Shown in pieces: positions 22,424 through 31,441 of a stretch of 64,000 bases of DNA (its first letter is position 1; every line of letters starts with the position of its first letter). Made by a program: the position numbers and the translations under genes. This DNA is from Clostridiaceae bacterium Marseille-Q4143 (GTDB lineage: Bacteria > Bacillota > Clostridia > Lachnospirales > Lachnospiraceae). Under the pieces are notes generated by a model, which was not told the origin of the DNA, made no database searches, and was given only the letters and a program-made list of their open reading frames with translations. The DNA is taken from NCBI GenBank assembly GCA_018228645.1, contig CP073693.1, forward strand, positions 1,054,001 through 1,118,000, read 5' to 3'.

Positions 22424-23983
22424 TTATAACAATCCAGCAAATAATCTCATAAATAATTGTCCCAGTCGCAAATATGCACTGCGCCCAGTACAATATTGAT
22501 CTGTTACATCACGACATTCTCCCATCGTTCTTATCAGATCATTTTTAATTTCCACAACTGCCTGACAATCTGCCATAAAACAGCCGTTTTCAAAATGATG
22601 ATATAAGCTTCTATAATCCAGATTGATTGTTCCACAGGTTGCCATACAGTCATCCACTATACTCATTTTCGCATGGCAAAATCCTGGTGTCCATTCATAA
22701 ACTCGCACTCCATGTTTAACCAATCCATGATAAAAAGAGCGAGTTATATTATAAATGAATTTTTTATCAGGAATTCCTGGTGTGATAATTCTTACGTCTA
22801 CCCCTCGCTTAGCAGCCAGACATAACGCATGTGTCATTTCGTCTGTTATAATTAGATATGGTGTCATAAACCAACAGTAATTTTCGGCCTTATTTATCAT
22901 ACTGATATAAACTTCTTCTCCGACCTGCTCATTATCCATAGGACTGTCTGCATAAGGCTGAACAAAACCTGTTTGCTGTGCTTTATAATCGTAATGAATA
23001 ATGTATTTACTAAAATCAGTATCATTCGTAGCTTTTTCACTAACAGCATTCCACATTTCTAAAAATGTCACTGTAAGCGACTGAACAGCATCTCCTTCTA
23101 AACGAATACCGGTATCTTTCCACTGCCCATACGGATGCGTATAATTAAAGTATTCATTTGCAAGATTATATCCACCTGTAAATCCAACTTTTCCATCAAT
23201 TACTGTTATTTTTCTGTGATCACGATTGTTCAAAAATAGATTTAAGCCTGGCACAAATGGATTGAATACACGACAATGAATTCCTATACTCTCCATCTTT
23301 TTTACAAAATCTGTGTTAATAAAACCTATAGACCCCATATCATCATAGAATACCCTGACTTCCACACCGGCTTTTACTCTCTCTTCCAGAACATCTTGAA
23401 TCTTATGCCAAGCTTCAGCATCTTCTATCGCATGATATTCCATGAAGATAAACTTTTGTGCTTTCGCAAGTTCTTCAAGCTGTGCCTCTAATCCCTTCAC
23501 TGCTTCATCAAAATACTTGATATCCGTATTCTGATAGATTGGATACCACGAATTTCTTTGTATGTAACTTGCAATATTTCCTGCTTTCGGAATCTTTTCT
23601 TTTATTCTGCTTAAACACTCCTGATTGTCTGGAAGCATTGGTAACAATTTGCTATCAATTTCTGCATATCGCTCACGCATTTTATGCGTGCCACCATTCA
23701 AGCCAATCAATAAATACAGACCTACACCCATAATTGGGAAAATCAGAATTAAAATGACCCAAGGCATTTTCATAGAAGATGTCTTATCTGACGCATACAA
23801 TCTCAAAACTAAGATTCCACTTAAAATTCTGGTAAATAAATTTATGATTTCTGCATATTCATTCAAGCGCGTTACGATAGTAATAATAAAAATCACTTCA
23901 AGAAAAATACAGATTATGGAAAAGCACAATCGTTTTATTCCATTTTTTGTTTTTGTTTTTCCTTCTAAGGTATCTTGCTTCAT
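22424..23983 (-). CDS. cls: Cardiolipin synthase
   Basis: A 519-residue membrane enzyme that joins two phosphatidylglycerols into cardiolipin. Two N-terminal membrane helices (with MPWVILILIFPIMGVGLYLLIG) precede two phospholipase-D HKD motifs: HRKITVIDGKVGFTGG and HAKMSIVDDCMATCGTINLD. The length and C-terminus match bacterial Cls. It is a single gene between terminators, flanked by an ICE remnant, so it may be cargo; Cls changes can raise tolerance to membrane-active antimicrobials. Confidence 0.92.
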   Translation of the reverse strand: MKQDTLEGKTKTKNGIKRLCFSIICIFLEVIFIITIVTRLNEYAEIINLFTRILSGILVLRLYASDKTSSMKMPWVILILIFPIMGVGLYLLIGLNGGTHKMRERYAEIDSKLLPMLPDNQECLSRIKEKIPKAGNIASYIQRNSWYPIYQNTDIKYFDEAVKGLEAQLEELAKAQKFIFMEYHAIEDAEAWHKIQDVLEERVKAGVEVRVFYDDMGSIGFINTDFVKKMESIGIHCRVFNPFVPGLNLFLNNRDHRKITVIDGKVGFTGGYNLANEYFNYTHPYGQWKDTGIRLEGDAVQSLTVTFLEMWNAVSEKATNDTDFSKYIIHYDYKAQQTGFVQPYADSPMDNEQVGEEVYISMINKAENYCWFMTPYLIITDEMTHALCLAAKRGVDVRIITPGIPDKKFIYNITRSFYHGLVKHGVRVYEWTPGFCHAKMSIVDDCMATCGTINLDYRSLYHHFENGCFMADCQAVVEIKNDLIRTMGECRDVTDQYCTGRSAYLRLGQLFMRLFAGLL

Positions 23984-24028
23984 ATGTATTCCACCTCTTC
24001 TTTCTACGTCAGCTCTATATTCAAAATA

Positions 24029-25006
24029 CTATTTATTTTGATAATTGATTCGTTCCCCTTGAATTACTGGATAACAAATCAATTTATTACTTTCCAGATC
24101 CTCTGCATGCATATCTACCGCACTGATCTGATGATTTTCATAAGTATTATAATAATAGATACCTTTAATAACATTACAACAAGATGTATACAATGTGATT
24201 TCATATTTTCCATCAGTCACTTCGCAACATCCACGTTGCTGATCCACAGATCCAAGAATGTGAAAGAACTGACTAACACTTTCTTCCTCAGATTCACCTG
24301 AAATTGCATTTACCTTTGTAAAAGCCACACGCACAAAACGAGAAGAAGATGAAAGATCTCCCAGAAGACCTAAACCTCCCATACCTCTACTATATGCATC
24401 AAGAGCCAAATTTCCTCCAAAAGTATTTTGGGGTTGCTTTGGGGATAAATACATATAATTATCTAATTGAAACATCTGCTGTGGAAATGGCGGATTATTC
24501 GTAAGCACTCCTACAGGATTATCGTAAATATGTAGACCATCTGACATAGACTCTACAGTAATTGATTCATTTTCATCAGCGATAATCCAATGTAATTGTG
24601 CTAATGGCAATTGCTCGCTGAAAGGAGTATTAACAATATTAATTCGATTAAGAAGCTTACGAACTTCTGCTAAAGAAGCACACTGACTTAAAATCCATGG
24701 AATAAATTCAAACTGTGCAATATTTTCCACATCTGGTTGAACCTCGGAATAAACAGCATTTCCGACAAAATTCAGACCTGCCATTGCCACTCCTTTTTCA
24801 TTCATCGCATCATAATATAAAGGATAATCCTCCGCAACATGAGCCATTCCAATAATTGCATAATGATTTTTCATATCGCCAACATGACGGAAATGAAATG
24901 AATAGTTACGTGGTGTAATTACTATCTGATCACCGTAAGAGAATTCATAATCGAGGGTTCGCCCAAAGTAAAAATCTTTTGTCTTATAGGTTGCTGCTGT
25001 ACACAT
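24029..25006 (-). CDS. Choloylglycine-hydrolase-family enzyme (bile salt hydrolase type)
   Basis: A 325-residue Ntn-hydrolase. After Met removal the nucleophile is Cys2 (MCTAAT). Arg16 and Asp19 (FGRTLDYE), Asn79 (AGLNF), the Asn of VLTNNPPF and the Arg of SSRFVRVAF complete the full active-site set of bile salt hydrolases. No signal peptide, so it is cytoplasmic. It hydrolyses glycine- or taurine-conjugated bile acids, or possibly penicillin V or other amides; the intact motif and gut setting favour bile salts. The RBS is AGGAGG-like just before the start. It lies in accessory DNA between ICE fragments. Confidence 0.88.
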   Translation of the reverse strand: MCTAATYKTKDFYFGRTLDYEFSYGDQIVITPRNYSFHFRHVGDMKNHYAIIGMAHVAEDYPLYYDAMNEKGVAMAGLNFVGNAVYSEVQPDVENIAQFEFIPWILSQCASLAEVRKLLNRINIVNTPFSEQLPLAQLHWIIADENESITVESMSDGLHIYDNPVGVLTNNPPFPQQMFQLDNYMYLSPKQPQNTFGGNLALDAYSRGMGGLGLLGDLSSSSRFVRVAFTKVNAISGESEEESVSQFFHILGSVDQQRGCCEVTDGKYEITLYTSCCNVIKGIYYYNTYENHQISAVDMHAEDLESNKLICYPVIQGERINYQNK

Positions 25007-25201
25007 GATTGTTTATCCTCCTAAATAATATGAACTATATCAATAAGTTTTTTGTTGAACAATAGTATAGCACAATTCTATTGTTTTGTTTCAAATTCAC
25101 ATATAATCATACTTTCAAGGACTACATTATTTTCTGGGTATATTCCAGCATTTTTAATATAAAATTGACCTAACACTACATACAAAAGGTATTTACCTTA
25201 A

Positions 25202-25396
25202 TTATAACTTTAAATATATCTTGTCTCCATAAGTTAGTGTAACCGTTGCAGTATACTTTTTTATGCTGTCCTGCAGCTCAATCATCTGACTGTCTCCGAT
25301 CACTTTAAATGGATGATTTGGAAATGCTCTTAACCGTTCCATTTCAATCTCAACAACTTTTTCATCCGGATCTCTTACATCCGTTTTTTTATCCAT
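25202..25396 (-). pseudogene. ParB-like nuclease domain fragment of an ICE
   Basis: A 64-residue frame beginning MDKKTDVRDPDEKVVEIEM and LRAFPNHPFKVIGDSQM, the N-terminus of ICE-type ParB proteins (normally about 300 residues, with FPNHPFKV followed by GVLVPAIVRP). After DSIKK the homology ends and a short unrelated tail follows, so the gene is truncated. It is further evidence that 18-25 kb is an eroded ICE in minus orientation. Confidence 0.65.
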
Positions 25397-25427
25397 AAGC
25401 TATCCTCCTCTAAAATATCTGTAACGA

Positions 25428-25470
25428 AAAAAATCCGCCCAGAATAGATTCTTAATCTAATCTGAGCGGA
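25428..25470 (-). terminator. Long minus-strand terminator
   Basis: On the minus strand ATCCGCTCAGATTAGAT and ATCTATTCTGGGCGGAT form a 17-bp stem (one G-T pair, one mismatch) around TAAGA, followed by seven T. No recognised gene lies directly upstream on that strand within the ICE end. Confidence 0.8.
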
Positions 25471-25671
25471 TAGATCCGTCAGGCCTGTTTTGTTCAGGCA
25501 AGAAAACCATATTTACATTCATTGACACCCCAATCCTTATCCTACGCTGTAGTTATCTCCGTTCGGTGCCAGGATTGAATTATTGCATTGGTGCCCGTTA
25601 AGAAATTTCAGTGCTCAATATCTGCATTTAAGTGTTCTCTCGATGCTCACGAGCACCGGAAAAAAGAAAAA

Positions 25672-25701
25672 GCAGCAATGATCTTTTACGATCATTGCTG
25701 C
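25672..25701 (-). terminator. Perfect 12-bp hairpin, minus-strand terminator
   Basis: GCAGCAATGATC and GATCATTGCTGC flank TTTTAC. The plus-strand A-run before it gives a T-run on the minus strand. It lies just downstream of the tRNA-like fragment, as a tRNA terminator would. Confidence 0.8.
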
Positions 25702-25712
25702 AAAAAATGCAC

Positions 25713-25752
25713 GTTCCCAGGGGGAATCGAACCCTCAACTAGTGCTTAGGAG
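25713..25752 (-). other. tRNA 3'-half-like fragment with ICE attachment core (left end)
   Basis: On the minus strand CTCCTAAG (anticodon loop CCU) is followed by a T-arm-like GAGGG-TTCGATT-CCCCC and TGGGAAC. No matching 5' half lies upstream. GCTTAGGAG (25744-25752) is identical to the anticodon region of the intact tRNA-Arg at 55362-55370, so this is the likely opposite attachment site of the ICE. Confidence 0.6.
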
Positions 25753-25889
25753 TATGGCTTACCATGTGATACACGGTTCGGATGTAACTTCCAATATCAT
25801 CCCTTACGCAGAATGACTTGTAGTAAACGAACTTTATGGTGCAAAACACCTATTCTGACGCAGTTTTATGTGTCCGTTGGGTGGTCCTA

Positions 25890-25908
25890 TTAGCAAATTC
25901 TTAGCAAG
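25890..25908 (+). repeat. Integrase arm-type repeats, left end
   Basis: TTAGCAAA at 25890-25897 and TTAGCAAG at 25901-25908, about 140 bp inside the left core. The same octamer recurs three times inside the right end (55153, 55174, 55206) in the same orientation. Confidence 0.6.
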
Positions 25909-25990
25909 AGGACACCCCGCCAAAGCTGATTGCTACTTCCATTCTTCACTCCCTTAGTCAAAATGACAAGGTAAACACATTGAGGTTACT

Positions 25991-26188
25991 ATGGATAAGA
26001 AAGAGAAAAAGTCACTACCGGAACCGCGTACATACACCGTGGAACAGATCGCGGCCATGCTCAACATTGGCCGCACAACCGCATATCAGCTCGTCAAGCA
26101 GGAGGAGTTCAGGATCGTCCGCATAGGCAATGCGATCCGCGTTTCCAAGAAATCTTTTGACGAGTGGCTAGAAAGTTTGGAATTGTGA
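25991..26188 (+). CDS. Excisionase-like helix-turn-helix protein (second copy)
   Basis: A 65-residue protein: PRTYTVEQIAAMLNIGRTTAYQLVKQEEFRIVRIGNAIRVSKKSFDEWL, a MerR/Xis-type winged HTH. It is closely similar to the 68-residue protein at 53517, which lies next to the integrase. Here no integrase follows; a terminator and the AAA/subtilase pair do. It may act on the left end as a directionality factor or be a relic of a second xis-int pair. Confidence 0.8.
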   Translation: MDKKEKKSLPEPRTYTVEQIAAMLNIGRTTAYQLVKQEEFRIVRIGNAIRVSKKSFDEWLESLEL

Positions 26189-26198
26189 ATATCGCAAG

Positions 26199-26235
26199 AA
26201 ACGCCGTAGGCTCAAAAAACCTATGGCGTTTTTGC
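26199..26235 (+). terminator. Terminator after the Xis-like gene
   Basis: AAACGCCGTAGG and CCTATGGCGTTT form a 12-bp stem (one mismatch) followed by TTG. CTATGGCGTTTTT is repeated in the terminator after the subtilase gene. Confidence 0.85.
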
Positions 26236-26280
26236 TCAATACAAACTGACTTAAATCATATTCTATTTATTACTGGATGA

Positions 26281-26309
26281 TTGACTATCGCACCCGAAAA
26301 GAGTATGAT
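26281..26309 (+). promoter_or_regulatory. Promoter of the ATPase-protease pair
   Basis: TTGACT (26281-26286) and TATGAT (26304-26309), spacing 17 bp, 39 bp before the ATPase start. Confidence 0.7.
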
Positions 26310-26348
26310 GTATTATGAATTATTATATTTATGGGAGGTGATTTGTGT

Positions 26349-27308
26349 ATGGCAACAGCTGATCAAATAAAAAACCTTGTAAAGGCATATGTTGACCGTA
26401 ATGACGAAAAATTTAAAACTGTTGTATTGCAAATAGCTGCTCATGAAGCCAAACTTGGACATGATAACTTTGCGCGAGAGTTAAAATTGCAAATTGATAA
26501 ACTTGGAAATAAGCGGGCGAGTATTGTACAACTTACATCTCAAAATCCTATGCTTTTGCTGTCCACTCCAAACTATGACTTAACCGAACTTATTGTTTCT
26601 GATCATATTAGTGAAAAAATACAACGTATTCTTAATGAGTATCGTAATAGAAACAAACTATATTCATACGGTTTAGTCAATAGGCGAAAAATTCTAATTG
26701 AAGGTCAGCCTGGAACTGGTAAAACTTTAACAGCGTCTATTATTGCTTCTGAATTATCTCTTCCATTGTATACAGTACAAATGGATAAACTTGTTACAAA
26801 GTTCATGGGAGAAACTAGCGCAAAGTTACGCCAAATTTTTGATAGTATTCAATCAATTACCGGTGTATATTTCTTCGATGAATTCGATGCCATTGGTGCA
26901 GACAGAAGCCTTGACAATGAAGTAGGAGAAATGCGAAGAATTCTTAACTCGTTTCTTCAATTTATAGAGCAAGACTCTTCTGAAAGTATAATAATTGCTG
27001 CTACTAACAACCAAAGATTGCTTGATCAAGCATTATTTAGACGGTTTGATGACGTCCTTCATTATTCATTACCGACCACAGATGAAATACAGCGTTTGTT
27101 CAAATACAAACTAGTCAGTTACGATAAACATTTCAGAATAACTAAGGAGCTTATTCAAGCTGCTAACGGACTCAATCATGCAGAAATTGTAAAAGTATGT
27201 GATGATGCAATAAAGTCCTCAATTTTAGGAAACCAACCCCTGACTTCAAAAGGGCTCTCTGCTCTTTTGCACGAAAGAAAAAATATCTATTCATATAAGG
27301 AGGCATAA
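26349..27308 (+). CDS. AAA+ ATPase of an ATPase-subtilase pair
   Basis: A 319-residue protein starting at ATG 26349 (GGGAGGTG nine bases upstream). The N-terminal 110 residues are helical. The AAA+ core has Walker A GQPGTGKT, Walker B VYFFDEFDAIG, sensor IIAATNNQRLLD and arginine fingers LFRRFDD, as in FtsH/p97-like single-domain ATPases. It precedes the S8 protease by 5 bp and both are AT-rich against GC-richer ICE neighbours, so the pair is imported cargo. The ATPase probably unfolds, regulates or senses substrate for the protease. A defence role is inference. Confidence 0.85.
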   Translation: MATADQIKNLVKAYVDRNDEKFKTVVLQIAAHEAKLGHDNFARELKLQIDKLGNKRASIVQLTSQNPMLLLSTPNYDLTELIVSDHISEKIQRILNEYRNRNKLYSYGLVNRRKILIEGQPGTGKTLTASIIASELSLPLYTVQMDKLVTKFMGETSAKLRQIFDSIQSITGVYFFDEFDAIGADRSLDNEVGEMRRILNSFLQFIEQDSSESIIIAATNNQRLLDQALFRRFDDVLHYSLPTTDEIQRLFKYKLVSYDKHFRITKELIQAANGLNHAEIVKVCDDAIKSSILGNQPLTSKGLSALLHERKNIYSYKEA

Positions 27309-27313
27309 GACAA

Positions 27314-29782
27314 ATGGCTAAGAATATTTTTTTATCTCAGACAGCCGAGTTGCTGTCTTATTCCTCTGTATCACGCCCTATAGGTAGTAATTATCCTCAT
27401 AGAACTACCACATCACATGCTAATTTCATTCAGCGCAAGTTAAGAGAATGCTACGCTGAATCACTTACGCAACGACAGGTAGCTGCTATTCGATATAAAG
27501 AAGGAGTTTATCTCGAATTTTCAGGTGCTTCACAATATGACTTGGCTGTAAAAAGTTTGGAAAATCGAACTCAGGGTATTCGGCTTTTAAATGTCCATGA
27601 AGATACCGAAACAGATACTGTTAAGGCAACTGTTTATATTCCTGCTGGAAAAGAGAATTATTTTATTCAGAAAGTCGAGGATTATGCCTCTAAACAAACA
27701 AAATCAGGAAAACCTAAAAACAACGATTTAATTAGTAGCATTGAAAATGTTAAATTAGCAATGGTAGAGTCATTTTGGGTAGGTAAACCGGATACTATTC
27801 CTACAGATGACCCTATTTGGTGTGAATTGTGGCTAAGATATGATTATCAAACTACTAACCCTGAATCTTGGAAAATCACGGAAGAAAATATTACTTTAAT
27901 CTGTCAAGAAAACAATATTCCGATCGATGAAAAACATATTGTTTTTCCAGAAAGAATTGTAAAATTAATTCGTGCCAATGCTCATACTTTAAAAAATTTA
28001 ATCAGTATGTGTCCATTTATTACTGAAATTCGTCGTGCTCCGGAGGCAACTACTTTTTTTGACGAGCTGTCCAATTCTGAACAGACTGAATGGGTTGATG
28101 AATTACTCTCTCGGACTACATATGAAAATGGTGATGTTTCGGTTTGTTTATTAGATACAGGCATAACATCTGGTCATTCTTTATTAGCACCGGCTACAAA
28201 CATCAATCATATTCAATCAGTAAATACCACCTGGGGAAACGGTGATCATCAAGGTCATGGCACTGAAATGGCCGGCATTGCTTTATTCTATGATTTAAAG
28301 AAGGCATTGGAATCAAGAAACCCAATTTCAGTATCTCATGAAATTGAATCAGTGAAAATACTACCTCCTACTGGTGGAAACTTACCAGAATTGTATGGTG
28401 CAATAACAGAACAGGCTGTTTCTTTGGCAGAAATCTCCAATCCAAAGTCTAAACGTATTATTTGCATGGCCGTAACTGCTCCAGATCATAATACTTTTGA
28501 TGGTAGCCCTACATCTTGGTCTGCTGCCTTAGATAGTATTACATCTGGTGCTGATGAAGAAAATGAAAAACGTTTGTTTTTAATCAGTGCAGGTAATGTT
28601 TATCCTGACGAATTTGTAAGGAGTCCCTACCCTGACGCAAATACATTACATTGTGTTGAAAGTCCAGGACAATCTTGGAATGCTATAACTATTGGTGCTT
28701 ATACTAATGATGTTACAATCAGTAATCCTGATTTTTCTGGATATACTCCGCTTACCTCATTAGGTGCATTATCTCCTTATAGCTCAACCTCTGAAACATG
28801 GAGTAGTAAATGGCCTATAAAACCTGATGTATTATTCGAAGGAGGAAATATTTGTTCGAACGGTACAGATTATACCGAATGTCCTGATTTGTCATTACTA
28901 ACAACAAATTATCGACCACTTATAAAGCAATTTTCTACCATTTGGGGAACAAGTTCTGCTACAGCACAAGCTGCATGGTTCTGTGCACAAATTTTAAATG
29001 AATATCCTAATATATGGCCCGAAACAGTTCGTGCTCTTATGATTCATTCAGCTAGTTGGACTCCTGAAATGAAAAAGCAATTCTGTACCGAAGATACAAA
29101 AACCAAAGGAAGGCGTAGACTTTTAAGAACTTGTGGTTATGGTATTCCGAATCTTCAAAAGGCAATACAGTGCATGAATAACAGTGTAAATATGGTTATT
29201 CAAGGTGAATTGCAACCTTATGATAAAAAAAGCATGAAAGAAATGCACTTACACACATTGCCTTGGCCAAAAGAAGTTCTCCAGTCTTTAGGAGAAATAC
29301 CTGTAACATTGAAAGTAACTTTATCGTACTTTATCGAACCAGGTCCAGGAGAAGTTGGGTGGAAAGATAAATATCGTTATCCGTCATGTGGTCTTAGATT
29401 TGATGTAATCAATTCTGACGAGACTTTAGATGATTTTAAAAAACGTATAAATGTAAAAATGCGTGGTGATGATAAAAAGGATAAAGGCGACGGAAGTAGC
29501 GGAAGCGATAGATGGTATTTAGGCTCAGATAATCGAGATGTTGGTTCAGTTCACTCTGATTTTTGTGAACTAAATGCTGTTGATTTATGTGACTGTAATC
29601 ATATTGCTGTATTTCCTGTTATTGGCTGGTGGAGAGAACGAGATTATCTTAAACGATATGATAAAAAAGTAAGATATTCCCTGATAGTCTCTTTATCAAC
29701 ACCTAAAACAGACACTGATTTATATACTCCTATTATAACTCAGATTACACCAACAACCAAAATTTCTATACCAACTCCATAG
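27314..29782 (+). CDS. Subtilisin-like (S8) serine protease paired with AAA+ ATPase
   Basis: An 822-residue protease without signal peptide, so cytoplasmic. The catalytic triad is complete: Asp281 (LLDTGI), His315 (QGHGTEMAG), Ser547 (WGTSSATAQ). The oxyanion Asn lies near ISAGNVYPD. An N-terminal region of about 260 residues carries no family I know and could be a sensor or inhibitor segment; the C-terminal 220 residues form a beta-rich domain with a glycine-rich insertion (DKKDKGDGSSGSDRW). Intracellular S8 proteases coupled to AAA ATPases are found in bacterial conflict systems. It ends before a terminator. Confidence 0.85.
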   Translation: MAKNIFLSQTAELLSYSSVSRPIGSNYPHRTTTSHANFIQRKLRECYAESLTQRQVAAIRYKEGVYLEFSGASQYDLAVKSLENRTQGIRLLNVHEDTETDTVKATVYIPAGKENYFIQKVEDYASKQTKSGKPKNNDLISSIENVKLAMVESFWVGKPDTIPTDDPIWCELWLRYDYQTTNPESWKITEENITLICQENNIPIDEKHIVFPERIVKLIRANAHTLKNLISMCPFITEIRRAPEATTFFDELSNSEQTEWVDELLSRTTYENGDVSVCLLDTGITSGHSLLAPATNINHIQSVNTTWGNGDHQGHGTEMAGIALFYDLKKALESRNPISVSHEIESVKILPPTGGNLPELYGAITEQAVSLAEISNPKSKRIICMAVTAPDHNTFDGSPTSWSAALDSITSGADEENEKRLFLISAGNVYPDEFVRSPYPDANTLHCVESPGQSWNAITIGAYTNDVTISNPDFSGYTPLTSLGALSPYSSTSETWSSKWPIKPDVLFEGGNICSNGTDYTECPDLSLLTTNYRPLIKQFSTIWGTSSATAQAAWFCAQILNEYPNIWPETVRALMIHSASWTPEMKKQFCTEDTKTKGRRRLLRTCGYGIPNLQKAIQCMNNSVNMVIQGELQPYDKKSMKEMHLHTLPWPKEVLQSLGEIPVTLKVTLSYFIEPGPGEVGWKDKYRYPSCGLRFDVINSDETLDDFKKRINVKMRGDDKKDKGDGSSGSDRWYLGSDNRDVGSVHSDFCELNAVDLCDCNHIAVFPVIGWWRERDYLKRYDKKVRYSLIVSLSTPKTDTDLYTPIITQITPTTKISIPTP

Positions 29783-29795
29783 AACTCATATTTTA

Positions 29796-29826
29796 AACGT
29801 CATAGAAAACTCTATGGCGTTTTTTT
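29796..29826 (+). terminator. Terminator after the subtilase gene
   Basis: AAACGTCATAG and CTATGGCGTTT form an 11-bp stem (G-T pairs) followed by TTTTTTAT. Its 3' arm is identical to that of the terminator at 26199. Confidence 0.85.
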
Positions 29827-29852
29827 ATACCCATTTTTGAAGGAGGCTGGCA

Positions 29853-30374
29853 ATGAAACTGACAGAAGCAGAAATGAGGATGGTGTTTCAGATTGAAAGT
29901 ACCAATCAGAACGCTGCCCTGAATGAGATTTACATGACATGGTGCTATGCGCCGAACCCGGCAACGAAAGAAACGGCGGAAGGCCTTCTGGACAAGCTCC
30001 GCCCTCTGTCGGATCAGGAGTGCATGGATTTGATCCGCAAGGTGCAGGCCGAATACCGTCTGCCGGAGAAAGCCCGCACCATCGGGGAAATGCTGGCAGA
30101 GGCCAGACAGCAATCCGGGGCGCAGAAGTTATCCGGCCATGACATTATGGCTTTGGAGCGTTTCGCCCCGGCGACCAGACACATGATTGTCTTTGATGTT
30201 CTTACCCATGACTCGCCTGTTGGCTGGAAGGGTGAGAAAATGCGCCTGTTCCTGACCGACGCTGGATACAGCAAGGCTTTGGAGGATCAGGAAAACGGGC
30301 ATATCAAGATCCGCAACCATGCGAAGGTGCTTTCCGGAGACCTCCACTATGACCATAAAGACCGTGAGAGGTAG
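29853..30374 (+). CDS. ICE-associated protein, unknown
   Basis: A 173-residue protein with AAGGAGG upstream. The N-terminal 75 residues are helical and acidic (LTEAEMRMVFQIESTNQNAALNEIYMTW); the C-terminal part reads HMIVFDVLTHDSPVGWKGEKMRLFLTDAGY. It occupies the position before the replication initiator seen in related clostridial ICEs. I know no function. Confidence 0.5.
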   Translation: MKLTEAEMRMVFQIESTNQNAALNEIYMTWCYAPNPATKETAEGLLDKLRPLSDQECMDLIRKVQAEYRLPEKARTIGEMLAEARQQSGAQKLSGHDIMALERFAPATRHMIVFDVLTHDSPVGWKGEKMRLFLTDAGYSKALEDQENGHIKIRNHAKVLSGDLHYDHKDRER

Positions 30375-30544
30375 CCGCCCCCAAAATGTATCAAAATCAG
30401 CGAAAAATCTTCTGTTTCTTCCTCCGTGGCTTGCGTTCTGAACAGGGCGTGGATGTTTTCCCATGCAGGAGGCTATGGAGGCATACAGACGGGTAAACCG
30501 CTCAAAATCAACACTTTTTATTTTCACAGGAAGGAGGTGCGAAG

Positions 30545-31441
30545 ATGGCTGTTTTTCGTATTGAAAAGACCCGTGATTATACGGTCATGTCGAACCATCA
30601 CTTGAAAGATCGGACACTGACCCTGAAATCCAAAGGGCTGCTGTCCATGATGCTGTCACTCCCTGACGAGTGGAATTACACCACCAGAGGTCTTGCGGCG
30701 ATCTGCCGGGAAGGTGTGAACAGCATCGGTGCGGCATTGAAGGAGCTGGAAAACCACGGGTATATCCGGCGCACCCAGCTTCGGGATGAAAAAGGCAAGA
30801 TCACGGATACCGAGTATGTCATTTACGAAATGCCTCAGTGCGAGCCGCCGTCAAGCCCAGGTACGCCTTTACCGGGTACGGCAAAGCCTTATACGGAAAA
30901 CCCGGATATGGGTATCCCGGATACGGCGGAACCGTGTACGGAAAACCCCGCACAATTAAATACTAATCAAACAAAGACTGATTTATCAAGTACGGAACTA
31001 TCAAATCCTATCCAATCAAATCCCCCCACCCCCGCAGGGGCAAGGATGGGAACGGATCGGATGAGAGCCAGAGAATGTTATCGTGAAGTGATTTTGGATA
31101 ACATCGAGTACAGCTATCTGGTGCAGGACAGCCACATCGACCGTGAGCAGCTTGACGAGATCGTTGACCTGATCGTGGATACCGTGTGTTCTGCCCGCAA
31201 AGTCATCCGCATTGCCGGAGACGATTATCCGGCGGAGGTGGTAAAGTCCCGGTTTATGAAGCTGGACAGTTCCCATGTTCAGTATGTTATGGACTGCATG
31301 AAGGACAACACCACCTATGTCCGCAATATCAAGAAATATCTTCTGGCGGCGCTGTATAACGCCCCAACCACCATCAACAGCTACTATTCTTCCCTGGTGC
31401 AGCACGATATGTACGGGGACGGGCAAAGGGGGCGAGGCTAA
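30545..31441 (+). CDS. ICE replication initiator (winged helix + DUF6017)
   Basis: A 298-residue protein. Residues 1-95 form a winged-helix RepA_N-like domain (KSKGLLSMMLSLPDEWNYTTRGLAAICREG). A Pro/Thr/Glu-rich linker (residues 100-170) leads to a C-terminal DUF6017 domain (PAEVVKSRFMKLDSSHVQYVMDCM). Such proteins start autonomous replication of excised ICEs. It has a strong AAGGAGGTG RBS and PcfB follows immediately. The same C-terminal domain survives as a fragment at 18542-19012. Confidence 0.85.
   Translation: MAVFRIEKTRDYTVMSNHHLKDRTLTLKSKGLLSMMLSLPDEWNYTTRGLAAICREGVNSIGAALKELENHGYIRRTQLRDEKGKITDTEYVIYEMPQCEPPSSPGTPLPGTAKPYTENPDMGIPDTAEPCTENPAQLNTNQTKTDLSSTELSNPIQSNPPTPAGARMGTDRMRARECYREVILDNIEYSYLVQDSHIDREQLDEIVDLIVDTVCSARKVIRIAGDDYPAEVVKSRFMKLDSSHVQYVMDCMKDNTTYVRNIKKYLLAALYNAPTTINSYYSSLVQHDMYGDGQRGRG

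Larger units (their letters stand above)
25397..25990. other. Left ICE end: terminators, tRNA-like fragment, arm sites
   Basis: This 594-bp stretch has no convincing gene. It holds a long minus-strand terminator (25428-25470), a second minus-strand hairpin (25672-25701), a tRNA 3'-half-like fragment with the attachment core (25713-25752) and TTAGCAAA arm repeats (25890-25908). Confidence 0.6.
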
